Shown piece after piece: positions 25,441 through 38,738 of a stretch of 64,000 nucleotides of DNA. The translations under genes and the position numbers were made by a program. Location of the stretch: contig NC_045143.1 in the NCBI RefSeq assembly GCF_008831285.2, positions 4,845,503-4,909,502 of the forward strand. The letters run 5' to 3'. This DNA comes from Nymphaea colorata. Its lineage: Eukaryota; Streptophyta; Magnoliopsida; Nymphaeales; Nymphaeaceae. The stretch's first letter is position 1. Every line of letters starts with the position of its first letter. Below the pieces are notes generated by a model. It ran no database searches and had not been told where the DNA came from. It saw only the letters and a program-made list of their open reading frames with translations.

Positions 25441-28400
25441 AATTCAAGGTGCTAGTTCTTGTCATGGCAAGTTGTTGACTAAAATGCAGCCACTAGTTCG
25501 TTTTGACTTTTGAGTGAATGTGATACTCTTGGTGCAGTTTCTGTCATGCAACCTTTTCATTCTTGATGTTGAACATAGTTATAGTTTGTTTCCTTGCTGC
25601 TCTACAAGATCAAATCTTGTCCTCAAAATACACTGGCCCCTCTATCATAGACTAGGAAGTAGAGAATCATCAAGTCTCCAGTCTAATCTGCATTCAAATA
25701 TTCAGTAGCTAACAACGAACTCATAGAATTTTTCATTAGTATTACTCATTGATCAACCATTTGTCTTCATTGCATATGGTGTAATGGGTCTTGAAATATG
25801 AATTCAAACAAGGGTTGGAGTGGATTCCATGAAACTAGTTTTGGCTCATCAACAGGCATCATATCCGTATGTTTGGGATTTCAATATGCATGGGTAGGTC
25901 ACTTAGTTGATCTGAGCATGAATCTGGTGGAACTTGGGTTAAATCAATGAACATGGATTCTAGCTTTAGAGGGACGAATCCAAGTTTGGGATGCCCCGGT
26001 TCAAGGTATGGGTTTGATGCAAGAAGAAAGGAAGCAGAAAGAGAGACGGGGTAGGTTGGGCCTTGGATCTTGCCTGCATTAAAGAGGTAATGGCTGGGGG
26101 AATCATTGACTTCAGGTTTAAGGTGTCATCCACAGATCCCCTTGCCTTGTCTTGCATGGTGACCGTTTCACGCAACAATACTTATTTTTGACAATTCAAT
26201 ATTCTTCCTTCAATACCATCAAGCCATTTCATTATGGCAATGATGTCTTTGTCATGGGTGCCATGTCTGCCTATGGCTTTGGCATCATCTCTAACATGTT
26301 AACCATATAATCTTCATTTTTTTTAATTTTCCCTCCTTTTGTTTTCTTCTATCTATTTTTGTACGAGGAAACCCTGGGTCTACTACCAATTTGATGCGAT
26401 GAATAGGACCTCGTTGATCCTAGACTCTACGATCAACTAAATGAGAAAGAAAAAAAAATGCAATGAAGGTAAAATAACTTGAATTGGATGAACACAATAA
26501 AAGAAATCAACTAGCTAAGCAAGGAATCATAAGAGAAGACAAGAAAGTTTCCAACTTCTCCTAACAATTCAAATGAACATCACATCCAGTTCTAGATGAG
26601 ACATCTCAAATAAAAAAGAAAACAAGACATAAAGTAATCATCCACCTAACCAATAATGATTTAAACTTAATAACAACTTGACAAAAAAAAATATTACAAA
26701 TGAATAACATCCTAAGGATATGAAACTCATACTTTGTTCCATTTTGTATATCTAAAGAAAAATCCAAAAGAAGAACATTTGGATCCAAGAGAGATCCAAA
26801 GGAACCCAATAATGCCTCATACGTGCCATGCGCCCGTTATACATGCGAATCACAAAACTGCAGTTAGAACCACACGCTTACTCATGAAAACGCAGAACAA
26901 TGGAACACTAGGTGGTTGGGCTGCATGCATCAATAGAAATACCAATCTCATTCAAGGAGTAACAGACATTGTTCAACAACTCAAGGGTCTCATACAAAAA
27001 GCTATAATAAGTTTTTCGGAAGTGTCTAGAAGAAGATAGAAATAAGTACATGCAGGCTTTACCTTTGCTATGCCCAACAATGGCACACACTTCTTGTTTA
27101 GCCTGAGACAAGTGTAGAACAACCTCACGCAAATCATCCACTTCCTTCCAATAACCACCATACTGAAATGAACCTTCACTTTCTCTGCAATGAAGAATAG
27201 CATAAGTAGTCTTCAGAAAGATACATAAGAGGCAGCAGAAGCTACATCACAAAGACATCATGACGTACACAGTACACATCCAAAACTCAATATGCATTAA
27301 CTTATGAGACAGTGAAATACATAACTTACATATGATTCAGAAGTACAAAAAAAGTTTCATAATGTACCTAAATAAAAGTTTAAAAAGAGTATTTTTGTAA
27401 TATTAATTAAAGCTCCTATTCATCAAAGGCATTTGTTTGGCATTTTGTAGGAAAAGTTGAAAACGGTTTTTATTTAGGCAATCATGTAATGTTTGCTTTA
27501 GCAGCAGTGCCCCTTTTAAGATATTGTACTATTATTTTTTGTGGTTTTGTATTATAGCAAGCAAAATTCATATTAGTGACATTTGTGTTAGTAAACAAAC
27601 TTCAGAGTGTTGACTGGAAGACTATGGAGTTAAAGGTGCTAGGTGGAACTAGGCAAGGGCCTGGGGTACCTAGGCAGGGCCTAGTTGATCCTAATTGACA
27701 AAAAGGTGTGGGGAAAAAGAAAATGAAGAAAGGGCAGCAATAGGAAAAGGTAGGAAAGTGAGATTTGTTGAAATTCCACCACTTCAAATAATATACTGTA
27801 AAGAACCAAAAAAGTTAGATTCTTAGCATTAACATTTCAAAAACAATAATATTGTTAAGGTGCCTAGGTGCCTCAGATTAGGCATTTAGGTTGCTGACCA
27901 GTGATTCGGTGGCTGCCAAAGCATGCTTCTGGCTACATATCTGGAAGAAGAAAGAGACATGGGCTCAGAGTTCTCTTCCTATCTAGGTTTTCGAGAGATG
28001 GGGCTCATATGGCACCAATTGAGGTTGAGCAGGTCAATGACATGCCATCACGTGTTTAGGGTCATCTAATGTGCCCTTTCATGCTTGGAAGACATGCTTT
28101 TCCTCCTTTTATGTATGTGCTTTTTCCCAAAGGATTTTTTGTTTCCCATATACTGGACCATGTCCTTCATGTTTAAATTTTAATCCATTGAATAGTTTGT
28201 CATCTATCTTCAGTGATTGCTACTTTTCACTTAGATGTTGTGCTTCTAATTGAAAAGGCTCAGAAGTCGGAACTATACATTTTGCATACCTCAACACTTA
28301 AAATGCATAGTGACATCTACAAGCAATATGTAATTAAAAACCAAAAGGGCCACCAATTAAGCTTCACTTACCCATTCCCCGAAAAATCAAATCGGAAGGC

Positions 28401-30062
28401 ACTAATACCTTCTCTTGTTAGAGAATCTGCAAGGTTCAGCAGTGTTTCTTGTTCCTGAGATACATTACAAGAGTTCATAAGTTCAATCAAAGTTATCCAT
28501 TGGTACATTGAAAGCTTGAAATAGTGCCATTGTCATCCTAAGTAGATGAGCCACTCAGACATTTCATAGATATGTCCAGGCATGAAACACCTAGACGAGT
28601 TTATGTTGATCAGTGTTAGAGATGAACTGATCCATCTATATGCAGTTAGCATGTTTTAATCTGGTCATTAGTAATTTAGCATTTCCCTCATAATTGAGAG
28701 ATCAAATGAATTTTTCAATATCATGACATCATATCAAACAAAGAAGATAAAAAAATGCATTGAAAAGCATCCCACAAATATTAAAATGCACTTGAATGCA
28801 TCTTCATAAACATCGCCCATTTGCATACTGTCGTAGAAGCAAGCTTTTGCATTTGACTTTTCTTCCTTGCTACCTTATTTGATCTGAATCCATGGCATAA
28901 TACGGCAAGCCTTCCAGAGCCCACATCATGCAATACTCCTGCTAGAATGTGCCCGTTCTTGTTTGGAATCAAAAATTTCTTCTGTTGTACAACTGCAAGC
29001 CCAGGATCACAATACAGCAAAGATTTAGTGGACAAAGTTTGATCTATGGAGGCTGGTACAGTTTTCCAAGCAACTCAAAGGATAAGAATCACAGCGGTAA
29101 TGGCTCTGAAGAAATTAGCATACAATGCCAAATAGATTGATTAAAGAAGAAAAACCATGATCCGCCTGTATTAGAGACCCAAAGATTAGACTTGACAGAT
29201 GACAACTCTTTGAACTTTGAAGCAATATGACCATAAGGATGCACGTGATGTAAGAGCATCAATGGAAAGGTTGCAGGGGGAGTCTGGACCAGTTAGGGCA
29301 TTATCCTTGCACTTTTTGGAAAATGAAAAATCAGGCGTACGATGTCGTGGGCAATCTCCTTAGCTCATCATAAGAGGTAAAAACCACATATTGAGCATTC
29401 CCTTGGTTCAAGTACATTACGAACTAGATAACGCTAATTCACAGCATCCTGAAATTTTCGAGCATGTATAGTTGATTCCCATAATCCAACCACGCTAAGT
29501 CCTTTTTCTCTTCGTTCAATAAGAGGATTGGGACATTCGCCCCTTAGATTACGATTAATTATCAATTTAAACCAACAGAGAAGCTGAAGAGTAAGATTCT
29601 TAACATCTAGATAACAATGTTCTTCTGATTAAAGCTTCAAGGACATGACATGCACCACCAGATATCATATGCTAAACCAAGAAGGTAGATAAAAAACTAA
29701 TATATCTATTGCTTAGCTCCTACTGACCAAAAAAATCTCATTGTAACCAAGATTATCAAGAAATCCACGAAGACCAACATCGTCTCTTATGCACATTCAT
29801 GGTAGATAAAATTGCTCAGATACAGAAGAAAATTGCTGAAACTAGGCACCATCGTGTGAAGAGGAAGAGGGTTTTTGTTACCGGGCCCGTGCTTTTCGGA
29901 GGAGATGGCTTGTTGGGCCATTGCGACGAGGTTGGTCAGACGACGGGGTTGTGTGAGATTGGGAAGTAAAACCTTCGGCTTTGGCAGTGACTCCACAGGT
30001 TTGGCAGAGAGATGGTGATGCGTCTGCCAGTGAGGAAGAGGGAGGAGGGACACGAACGTCAT
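23097..30062 (-). CDS. Alpha/beta hydrolase (At5g11910/At3g47560-like), probably plastidial
   Basis: A complete seven-exon serine hydrolase of 337 residues. Exons in gene order, read on the minus strand: 30062-29882, 28992-28874, 28454-28372, 27184-27063, 25272-25111, 24709-24613, 23346-23097. All introns are GT-AG, and every phase was checked across the junctions. Residues 1-46 are rich in Ser, Pro, Leu and basic residues, with almost no acidic ones, like a chloroplast transit peptide; an internal Met (VAMAQQ, residue ~48) could give a cytosolic form. The fold motifs are in order: oxyanion loop CHGFRSNK, FDFSGNGESEG, nucleophile elbow VGHSKGG (Ser167), VLTVHGSKDEIIP (Asp264) and EQANHCY (His292). 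Together these form a full Ser-Asp-His triad. The family acts on unknown esters or acyl substrates, so no specific reaction is claimed. The introns are long and repeat-bearing. Confidence 0.93.
23674..23716. repeat. (CA)n(TA)n microsatellite
   Basis: About 13 CA units run directly into about 9 TA units, in an intron of the alpha/beta hydrolase gene. Confidence 0.95.
25398..25436. repeat. (TA)n microsatellite
   Basis: A perfect TA run of about 19 units in the fourth intron (25273-27062) of the alpha/beta hydrolase gene. Confidence 0.95.
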
Positions 30063-30189
30063 TATTTCTGTTTCAGTTTTTTTTATTTTGTTTTTGTTTT
30101 CCCTTGACTACACGATGGTGTGAGGGTGAGGGAGAGGCTTGGCCAATGCGTCCCATTAGATGTCTTGATTTGCGTCTGGGGCATTGAGT

Positions 30190-30365
30190 TGGCTAGACGC
30201 CGGAAACTTGAGTTCCGGCTCGACTCGGGCGACGAACTCAGGCTCGGTTTGATTAAAATAAAAATATTTTTTAAAATATAAAATATAAAATTTTTAAATA
30301 TAAAATATACTTTATAATTAAATTATTTTCATTAAAAAAATAATATGAAAAATTAATCGAGCTAG
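30190..30365. mobile_element. Fragment of GC-end/AT-core dispersed repeat
   Basis: A GC-rich end (GAGTTCCGGCTCGACTCGG near 30210) leads into an AAATATAAAATA-rich core. The core resembles, in reverse complement, the core of the element at 16348-16576. The same 19-base GC-rich motif recurs near 32378. This suggests at least two members of one non-autonomous family, but ends and target duplications are not clear. Confidence 0.4.
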
Positions 30366-32324
30366 AAAGAACAGTGCCTACTATGTTATGTTTTTGGTAA
30401 ACTTTAAAAGTGCTGAGATTTTGTGACAGAACAAACATACCGTTTAGATTATACGAGAAAGAGCAATCAAATGAAAAAAAAAAATAAAACCTACAGTTAA
30501 TTGTGCTTCTATTATTAAATCACGACAACGTAACCCAGTTTCTCGTAGAAAATTTATTACATGTACCACCTAAAAACCAGGGGAATTAAAGTTAGCTGAT
30601 TTCTGGATATTTCCGGATGATAAAATATTTAAAAACAGTCGCTAAAAACACCATGCAATGTAACAGAAGCATTGAAAACAGTTTATGTTGTAGCGGTGGT
30701 TTATAGTATTTTTAATGATGGTTTATTGAGCATTTAGTTGTGTTTTTTACTATTGAGTCACCCACCAACATTTGACATGTGGCATATTCCAGTTTTTTTT
30801 TAAATGTAGCATTTATTGTATGGTATAAACTTTAAATTTTTATTTTTTAAAAGTATTGGTGCCCAAGGGAAAATGCTGAATTGAACTCAAAGGAGGTGTA
30901 AAAACTAAAAACTTTTAAATTTCTAAACATGCATAAAAAAAATAAATAATCTGCAGTATTTAGAAGGATGGAATAACATGAGATAACCTCATCTACAATT
31001 AGTAGATGAAAGTTTCTTCATGGATTTTGTCCATAATTAAGTTATATTTGATAGCCTCGAATCTGAGATCTAAAACTATTGTAAAACTATTGAAGATTGG
31101 CGATGATCTTAAAACCCTAGATCCATAGTCAAATCCCTCCGCTTTCAAGTTACAAACCAACAATGTTTATAACGTAATGTCGATCTCAAACGACAAATCC
31201 ACATTTATGAAATCCATTGTTTACTTAGCAATCGATTTCACATAACGCAGATTTCTGATCAATGAGACTGCCAACCATAGCCTTAATGAATGGAAAAGTG
31301 TGTTCGCGTCTTTGTTATGAGAGTGCTGATATATTTAATACTCGGCGATACCTATTGATTGTTGCAACCGTCATCTTGAAATATGTGACATGAACACATA
31401 AACATCGCAGTAAGAGCACATTGCACTCTTGTGTAGATGCAAACATCATTCTTGTTTAGGCCTAAAATTTCCCAACAGTAGTCGTAAAAATTATTTGAAA
31501 ATCTTGGATCTTAAATCCACAATGGTCCTACTGTCTAAACAAAATCTCAAAATCTCGACGCTCCGATACGATGTTAGATTCGAATCTCAATGCTATGAAG
31601 TTGGCCCGATGATCGATCAAGCCCACTTGGTGCCCTTTTTTCTCAGGTCCGAGTTAGGGCTAGAGTCGGGCCCAAGTAACCGGTACCCGCTGACGGCCCG
31701 GCCTGGTGCTCACGCTTAATCAAACCTAAAACTGTATGAGGCATGAGTTAAGATCAAATACAAAACCAACTCTTAAGTCAAACGCTATACCCAAGTTAAA
31801 AATATTGCAAATTTGATCTATGCTCCAAAAGTATGTCAATTCATTTTGTGACTTTTTAATATTAAACGAAGCTCGAGCTAAGACTTCTGAACTGAAGAAT
31901 GCCAAGGATTTGGAATCAAGATGCATTTCTTACTATAAATTTGTCTCCCGACTTTGCAAAGACTCTATATGAATAAATATATTGTTATATTAGTGCTAAT
32001 ACCCAACTACAATTTTACACATCAGAGTTTATTTAGCTTTTATTGGGGCTCTTCCACGGGTACCATTATTTGGATTTAACCTACATAGAAACGACAACAG
32101 CAAGAATAATTTGTGAGAAGACTCAGCACAGCGAACTTTATTCCCTAGCTTCTAGGTCCAGCCACAAAAGGAAAAGTTGTTGAAGTAAAATACTTTTAAA
32201 AAAGAGAGCCTGTCGCGTACGGCTCTGTGCAATATGTCGGAAATAAATAGTCTAGGACGTAAAACATTGCGTTTGTCTTCATGCGACGGGTGCATGGGAC
32301 CATTGGTGTCCATTTTTATAGAAT

Positions 32325-32400
32325 GGAGTAAGTCGAGCTCGTGTCTTACTTAGTCCAGTCGAGTTTGAGCTGATCGAGTTCCGGCTCGACTCGGCTCATG
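32325..32400. mobile_element. Second copy of the GAGTTCCGGCTCGACTCGG repeat, partial
   Basis: This segment shares the exact 19-base motif with the repeat near 30210, followed by TGAGCC/GAGCTC-rich sequence. Only an end fragment is recognisable. Confidence 0.4.
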
Positions 32401-33618
32401 TTCAGCCTTAAATTCTTTAACTCAACGAAAAACCCTTAATTTGATTAACCATGAATTTTACCGCAAACTTTGGTCTTGTCAATCAAAGCATGTCACATCA
32501 AATTCACATCAAGTCCGCCAATTTAAAATCCAAAGTAATCAAATGCTCTTTTAAAAGATTTATTTTAGCCTCTAGGAAAGTTTTGAAAATTGAAATATGC
32601 CCCTGAAATATGGTGTTATAGAACATGAACACCATTTTATTTTTTATTAAACAATTTTAGTGCTTTTTTCTATAAAAAAAAAACTTGAAAGCCTTGTGCG
32701 TAGTGTCTACCTGCTTTAAGGTTCTCTTACATTTACATCTAGACATGTGCATCCATAAATCAAGGCCATAAATTTCCGTAACATTGCTGGACTCTAAAGT
32801 GAAATGGACAATAGACGAACTCGATTTGGATCGGATATTACACAGGTCGCTCTGTTTCATACTCGTACCACTCTGGAAACCGGGTCGGGTGTATCGGAAT
32901 ATAATTGATTTCTATTATAGCTGATTAGACCCAAAGACAAGGTCAACCTAAAAGATCCGATTCGCCTAAAAGGACTAAATACTGCAACTGGTTAAACCAT
33001 TTGGATCCAGGGCGGGTCGGACCGGAACCGGCCCGGTGGCGATTAGCCAAAATGATAAGCTTTATGAGCTTTATCCAAGCATCCTGTCTGTTGTTGGCGG
33101 CTTGATTTTCACGTTAAATCCCAACGACCGCTGGTTTTTGTTTATCTGTTGGCGCTAATCTCCTACCAATGTAATTTTTCCCGCCATCTACGAGTTTCGG
33201 ACATGGGCTTTTCTCTTTTTTTTTTCTTAGTTAATTAAATTAATTATTATTATTATTTATTATAACTGCCATTTCTAAATTTTTAAGGAAAATTTTGAAA
33301 ATTATTTAAAGATTTAAAGGCCATAACATTTACGCTTTACTTTTTTTATATTGCAAAAGATAAACTTGACTTTGTAAGTAGCGAGTTAACAAAATTTACT
33401 TGGAAAGAAACGAATTTATAAATATCTCAGATTAACCGTGAAACAAACTTTTCGGGCAAAAACGTTGGTGGCGTCGTAATGAAAATTTTAATTGTGGATG
33501 GAGGTGGACAGAAAACTGCTCCACCAGAGCGGTTAAAAAACCGGGTGGCACTAAGCGGAGAGGCCGACGCGTTCTTCGGAGACTCTGCCTCCCTCTTCCG
33601 GATTCCGGTCGCTACGCG

Positions 33619-36600
33619 ATGACCATCAAAATTTACATCGTGTAAGTAGTAGTGTTAAACGGTTCTTCGGATTTGCTATATGGTTGATGCCGCGTTTATC
33701 CCGGAAAAGAAGGGGATGAATTTTGCTTAATTCACCTGCTTTTCTCTGTAAGTTGATTGAGATATGCTTCCTCTAGGAGCGGAAGGAGCTTCAGTTTGAG
33801 TTCTTCTTTTCAAGATTTGGTTTGCGGGATGGTTTGTTGATTATCTGAATTGTTGTGAATCCTGGAATTTGCTGGAATTCGGTCTGACTCTTTCGAATTC
33901 TCCTTTCTGTCCTGTTTTTGATGGAGGAAAACCGACGAGCTCTGATGCTGAATGCACCGGTATAGTGATTTTGAGTGCCATCTTCGTTTTGGGTTGTGAA
34001 ATTTTCAAGGTCGATCGTTTGTTGATTGAGGAGCTGTTGTAATTTGTTTACAGAAATCCCACTTTTCTGGCACTAAAGAAAATAATAAGATGGAAAAGGA
34101 ACAAAACGAAGGAAAGAATCACCAATTCCCGAGTTCCACATCCATCAGAACCGAGTTCCCTTATTCCCGCGTCATTTTACCGTTGCTTTAAAGCATTTTA
34201 AAAGCCTGGCGCCTTATGCATTCTAATCATGTGGTTCAATCTAGTTGGACCGTCTGGTTATCTGTTAAATTCCATTGGCAGGGAAGAAATTCATGATACT
34301 ATTATTGGTCATGGCTCGGGGTACATTCTTCTAATTGGATTTTCAGTTCTTCTCCTCCAGGTACTATTCTATGTATGGGCATGTGGAAAGATTGGCAGAA
34401 GAGATAAAAAAGGGAGCCGATTCAGTTTCAGGAGTGGAAGCTTTCTTGTGGCAGGTATAGAGCCTCTAAATCATTCAAAATGTTTCCTTGATCTTTACTT
34501 TCCTACTTTCGTGATTTTTGCCTGTTCTTTCCCCAATTTTATGTTCTGCTTCTGTGCTTTTGTTCAAATGAACCCTAGTCCACCTTAATTTTCAGTTTTA
34601 CAGGAAATGCATATGAAGATATTCTGTGTTCGTAGTTCCTAAGTGAATTGCCAAAAAATCGTGAACTATTGTTGTCAACTCCGGCATCCTTGATATTCAC
34701 ACACAAGACTGCACAAATGATGTAGGAACAAAAGCACTGTATTTGTCAAGTGCCATGGAAAATTGAATGATGTGGGCATTCAATCTTTGTGCGACCAGTC
34801 GAACGATAAGTTGTCTGACTTTTGGATGAATTCAATGTTTACGTCTGAAAACTTTGCCTTAATGTGACACTTGCCTAGTACCTGCATCAGTGAAACACCA
34901 TGAATCAGGAGTCCTTTTTCCATTCAGTTTCAATCCGGAGCTTGTGCAAAACCTATTGTCTTGAATTCATTCTGTCGCTTATTTTTTCAGGTTCCAGAAA
35001 CACTTCCCAAGGAAGTGCTTATAAAAATGAATGTTCCTCCGAGATCTGAAGTTCCAACTATTCAACCACGTCAGCTAGTTGAGGCCGATGCACTGATATT
35101 TGGATTCCCCACCCGTTATGGAATGATGGCAGCTCAGTTTAAAGCTTTTATGGATGCAACTGGAGGTTTGTGGAAAGAGCAAGCGCTCGCTGGGAAACCA
35201 GCAGGATTATTCTATAGCACAGGATCTCAGGGTGGTGGCCAGGAGACTACACCGTAAGATTGCTAACTCCACAAGTAGCTTTCTTTTGTTCTAAGCATAA
35301 TCATATTCTAGCTTTCTGTAGTTTTGGTCCTTGCAGTTATTTTCAGTTTTGATCATTGCAAATTCAAGCACGTTATTCCACATTTCTAGAGAGAGGTTGT
35401 TAACTTATTATGATGCACAGCGAGTAGACTTATAGGTCACACTTTCCAACTCTGGTTGTAACTTCACATCCCTTAAATTTTAATGCTAAAACATGTTTCC
35501 CCTTTGAGCTTGTCATGGTTCAGCCGTTCATGTGTTCAAATGAATAATATTTCATTCAACTGGCTATGGTTAATTCTCTAAGGAGTTCATTTCAATTTGA
35601 CTAGACGAGAAATTTTGCTTGCTCTCATAAGTATCGTGCACAATAACTTTGTACACTGGTCTTTTTAGCTTTTTCAATCAAACATTATTTGTAAACCACA
35701 TTATAATGGCATAAGGTGTCAGTTTGGACGAGTGAATGCCTAGCATTTTCATGGCTCTAACGAAGCAAGTCAAATTTAGGACTGAATGTAGACAAAATTC
35801 TTTATGGCAGTAATGAACTGTCCAAGTCAGACCGGGCCCTTGACAGCCTTCTGCATACCTACTGGCAACCTACAACTGTGCATGCTGTTTGGATAAGGTG
35901 GAGCAAGGCAGACTTCCTACCTGTACAAAAGTAAGATTGTACTATGAAACAAACATTTATGAACTACTCAGTTGCCTACTCTGAGGTTGTGTATACTCTT
36001 AACAGCACCCAAATCAAGCTATAGAGTGACAATAGGAGTTGCTTACTTTCAAGCTATATAATTACAATGGAAGTTGTTTAGTTTCAAGCATAGTCACAAA
36101 AAACACATTATTTTCGAAAAACCACGAAAAAAATGTGAGAAAATTAAATGCCATTTAAAACTAAAAAACGCATTTTTTTGAAAAAAAACGTTAAAAACAA
36201 AAAAAAAACATTTTAATGCATTTTTTTTCACTTTTTTCATTTTCTATGCCAAACAGTTTTTTTTTTCATTTTCTATTTTTTATTTATTGCAAATCTACTT
36301 ATCTTTTGATGTTTGTGTTATTATTTTCTCACTTATTTTATTTTTTCCTATTTTTAGTTTTTGAATATTTTTAAAAATTTATCGTATTTTTCCCTTTTTT
36401 TCAAGCTCGTCATATTATATCCGAGAAAAACCTCGCCGTTTTAAACTCCAAAACGTTATTCCTGATTATGGACTTTCAAGCTATGTAATTACAGAGGGCA
36501 TTCAAAGTTTACCTCTAGAATACTTGCTGAACCAGATGAATGGACTATTAAACAAGTGTACCTCTAGAATGGTCTGACAGTTAAACGGAATGTTCAGATG

Positions 36601-37447
36601 CCTCTTCATCAACTAATTCAGCTATATAGACTTTCATGGACATAAATCTACTGACATTAATGATATTGTATTATGTACGTTGCTATATTTCCATGCATTG
36701 TCTGGTGCATGAATTGTGCATTTCCCCAGCAGCAAAACCTACTGTACTGAAATTTAAGTGGAGACTAATATCACACATAATGAAGATATTAAGTTATTTC
36801 CATGACCATCATGTAAAAAGAGGGAAGTGGAAATTTGAAGAAACCACCAATTTTGACAAAAAAGATAATAATGTTGTGAAATATAACCCATGTTGGCTTT
36901 CTCATGGCATTCAGAGTCTTAGACCCCACGATTAAAGTAAGCTCAATTTCACTGAACAGAGTTTGAGTGGTAGTGCTCAAGCTTGGTTCCTGCTGCAGGA
37001 AGCCAAGCTCAGATGAGGAGGGCTTGTGTCTGAGCTGGCCGCTCGAGAATAAAGAGAGGTTAAAGAAAGCTAAAAAGGAAACTGTTTTGCAGGTGTTTTC
37101 TGCCTGATGCCAAACGGGCTTTTGTAACTAGGTTTTATTTCTTATTTCTTGCTGGTGCCACTGTTGGAACTAGAGCAATGTTATTATGATCTGAAAGCAT
37201 CAACTTCCTATGCAGGTTAACAGCCATTACCCAGTTGGTGCATCATGGACTGGTATATGTTCCCATAGGCTACACATTTGGGGCTGGAATGTTCGAGATG
37301 AATGAAGTAAAGGGTGGAGGCCCTTATGGAGCAGGAACATTTGCTGGGGATGGCACTCGCCAGCCATCAGAACTGGAGTTACAACAAGCATTTCATCAGG
37401 GGAGGTACACTGCTCTAATAGCCAAGAAAATGAATGGAGCTTCTTAG
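33619..37447 (+). CDS. FQR1: NAD(P)H:quinone oxidoreductase, FQR1/WrbA family
   Basis: A complete four-exon gene of 203 residues: 33619-33641, 34361-34454, 34991-35253, 37216-37447, all GT-AG and in phase. The enzyme is a flavodoxin-fold, FMN-binding, two-electron quinone reductase. It uses NAD(P)H to reduce quinones to hydroquinones without semiquinone release, and is cytosolic or plasma-membrane-associated in plants. The FMN phosphate loop spans exons 1-2 ([16 protein letters not shown]). Further conserved blocks are [35 protein letters not shown], the isoalloxazine-side loop [13 protein letters not shown], and [14 protein letters not shown]. The length and end ([11 protein letters not shown]) match Arabidopsis FQR1 as I recall it. 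The first exon is only 23 coding bases, with ATG directly before TIKIYIV. Intron 3 (1962 bp) contains an A/T homopolymer-rich segment. FQR1 itself is auxin-inducible in Arabidopsis; nothing visible here proves that for this copy. Confidence 0.97.
36100..36440. repeat. A/T homopolymer-rich low-complexity segment
   Basis: Within intron 3 of the quinone oxidoreductase gene, this stretch is dominated by A-runs, then T-runs (AAAAAAAACGTTAAAAAC, CATTTTTTTTCAC). It also has CGAGAAAAACCTCG near 36422, which is self-complementary at its ends. It could be the remnant of a small inverted-repeat element. Confidence 0.4.
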
Positions 37448-38556
37448 TCTACTCGAGTGATGGTTCTGGAAATGCCTTGGAAACATTGTATTCTTGGAAA
37501 ACATGATCCAAGAACATGACGTTCTTGTTTCAGGAATCAGTGTTAATATGTCTAGCATTTGATTGTTGAATTTATGAATAATATTCCCAATCAGATTTTC
37601 TTTTCTGAAACAAGGGCAGGGAGTTTTTGGATGATGTATTCCAAAAACACTGTTCTTCTTATCAAAAGGCCTCTTGCTTTTGTCACTCGTCATGCTCAGA
37701 GATAATAATGTAAAAAGTTGATTGCTCATGACATTGAATAGGAATAGCTGATGTAATGACAGTCTCCATGTTAGAGAGATGGGATTCAAATCAAGCTCCC
37801 CTCGGACTACATAATCTTGCAGAATAAATTCATGCCATTTGTTCAGCCCACAAAGTTTGTGAACACTAATAAAAACATAAGTTGTAGATAAAAAGTGAAA
37901 ACTCAATTTTATCCTTGAATTATAGATTTAAAAAAAAAATCGTTCTTGCCTTATTGTGCTTGACAAATCCTTTCGTGACGTGTGGTTAGCAAGATGATTA
38001 AAGAATATCTCTATGAATTTTTTGTTGCTCACTCATTTCTTTTCTGTAGTTAACTACTAATGTAGTTTTACTATAAGAAAACCAATTTTTGCTTGACAAC
38101 TTCAACATCAAATTTCGAAAACTAGTTAGGAGTGCTTAAGGAGAAAGTGAATAAATTTGTTTTTGGGCTGAAAATTTCAACTGGCTTGTTTGTGTTATTA
38201 TAATCCGTTTTGTTCGAGTGCTTAATAAATCGAGTGCTTAATAAATATAGAAAGCCTTAAGATAATTACGGAAGCTGGGGGTAAAGAAGAAGCTATCGGC
38301 TCGCAAAGTCAATTAACTCGCCATAAGTCCGCCGCATTCCGGCCCACGAAGCACTCGACCACCAATTTAGTGCGTTCTACTTTATCTCCAGACAGAGATC
38401 CTGTCATTATTGTTGAGCACAGTGTATGAAGCCACGCGGCATTTTGTGGTCAGCCGACCATCGGGCAACCCGATCTCGGACTCATAGGCAAAAGCTTGCC
38501 AGTCCCGCGCTTCCGCTCTCTCCGACGTTTTCGGTCGATCGATCGAGACAGAGCCG
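37448..38556. other. Intergenic, FQR1 3' flank and beta-galactosidase promoter
   Basis: No gene is supported. AATAATATT-like elements near 37575 could serve as the FQR1 polyadenylation signal. The sequence becomes GC-rich from about 38330, as expected for the 5' UTR and promoter of the beta-galactosidase gene that starts at 38557. Confidence 0.5.
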
Positions 38557-38703
38557 ATGGCGTCGTCCCAGACGGGCAGGCGGAAATCCACTAGAAAAGT
38601 CATTGTGCTTCTGTTTTTTGTCGCCTCCATCGGACTTTTTTTCCCGGCTTTCTCTCCCCTTCCTGCCGTCTCCTCCTCCAGACCTCATCGTCACAGCATT
38701 AAG

Positions 38704-38738
<35 letters not shown>

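Larger units (their letters stand above)
30063..33618. other. Intergenic between divergent genes
   Basis: The alpha/beta hydrolase (-) and the quinone oxidoreductase (+) diverge here, so both promoters fall within this 3.6 kb. No gene is supported. It holds fragments of GC-rich/AT-core repeats (30190-30365, 32325-32400, and a GGGTCGGACCGG block near 33013). A TTTATAAATAT motif near 33414 lies about 200 bp before the oxidoreductase ATG and could be its TATA box, though that assignment is weak. Confidence 0.5.

Noticed and set aside
26380..26560. Possible LTR remnant (GGGTCTACTACCAATTTGATG) in the alpha/beta hydrolase intron
   Set aside because: No matching second LTR, primer site or target duplication was found, so it is not called.
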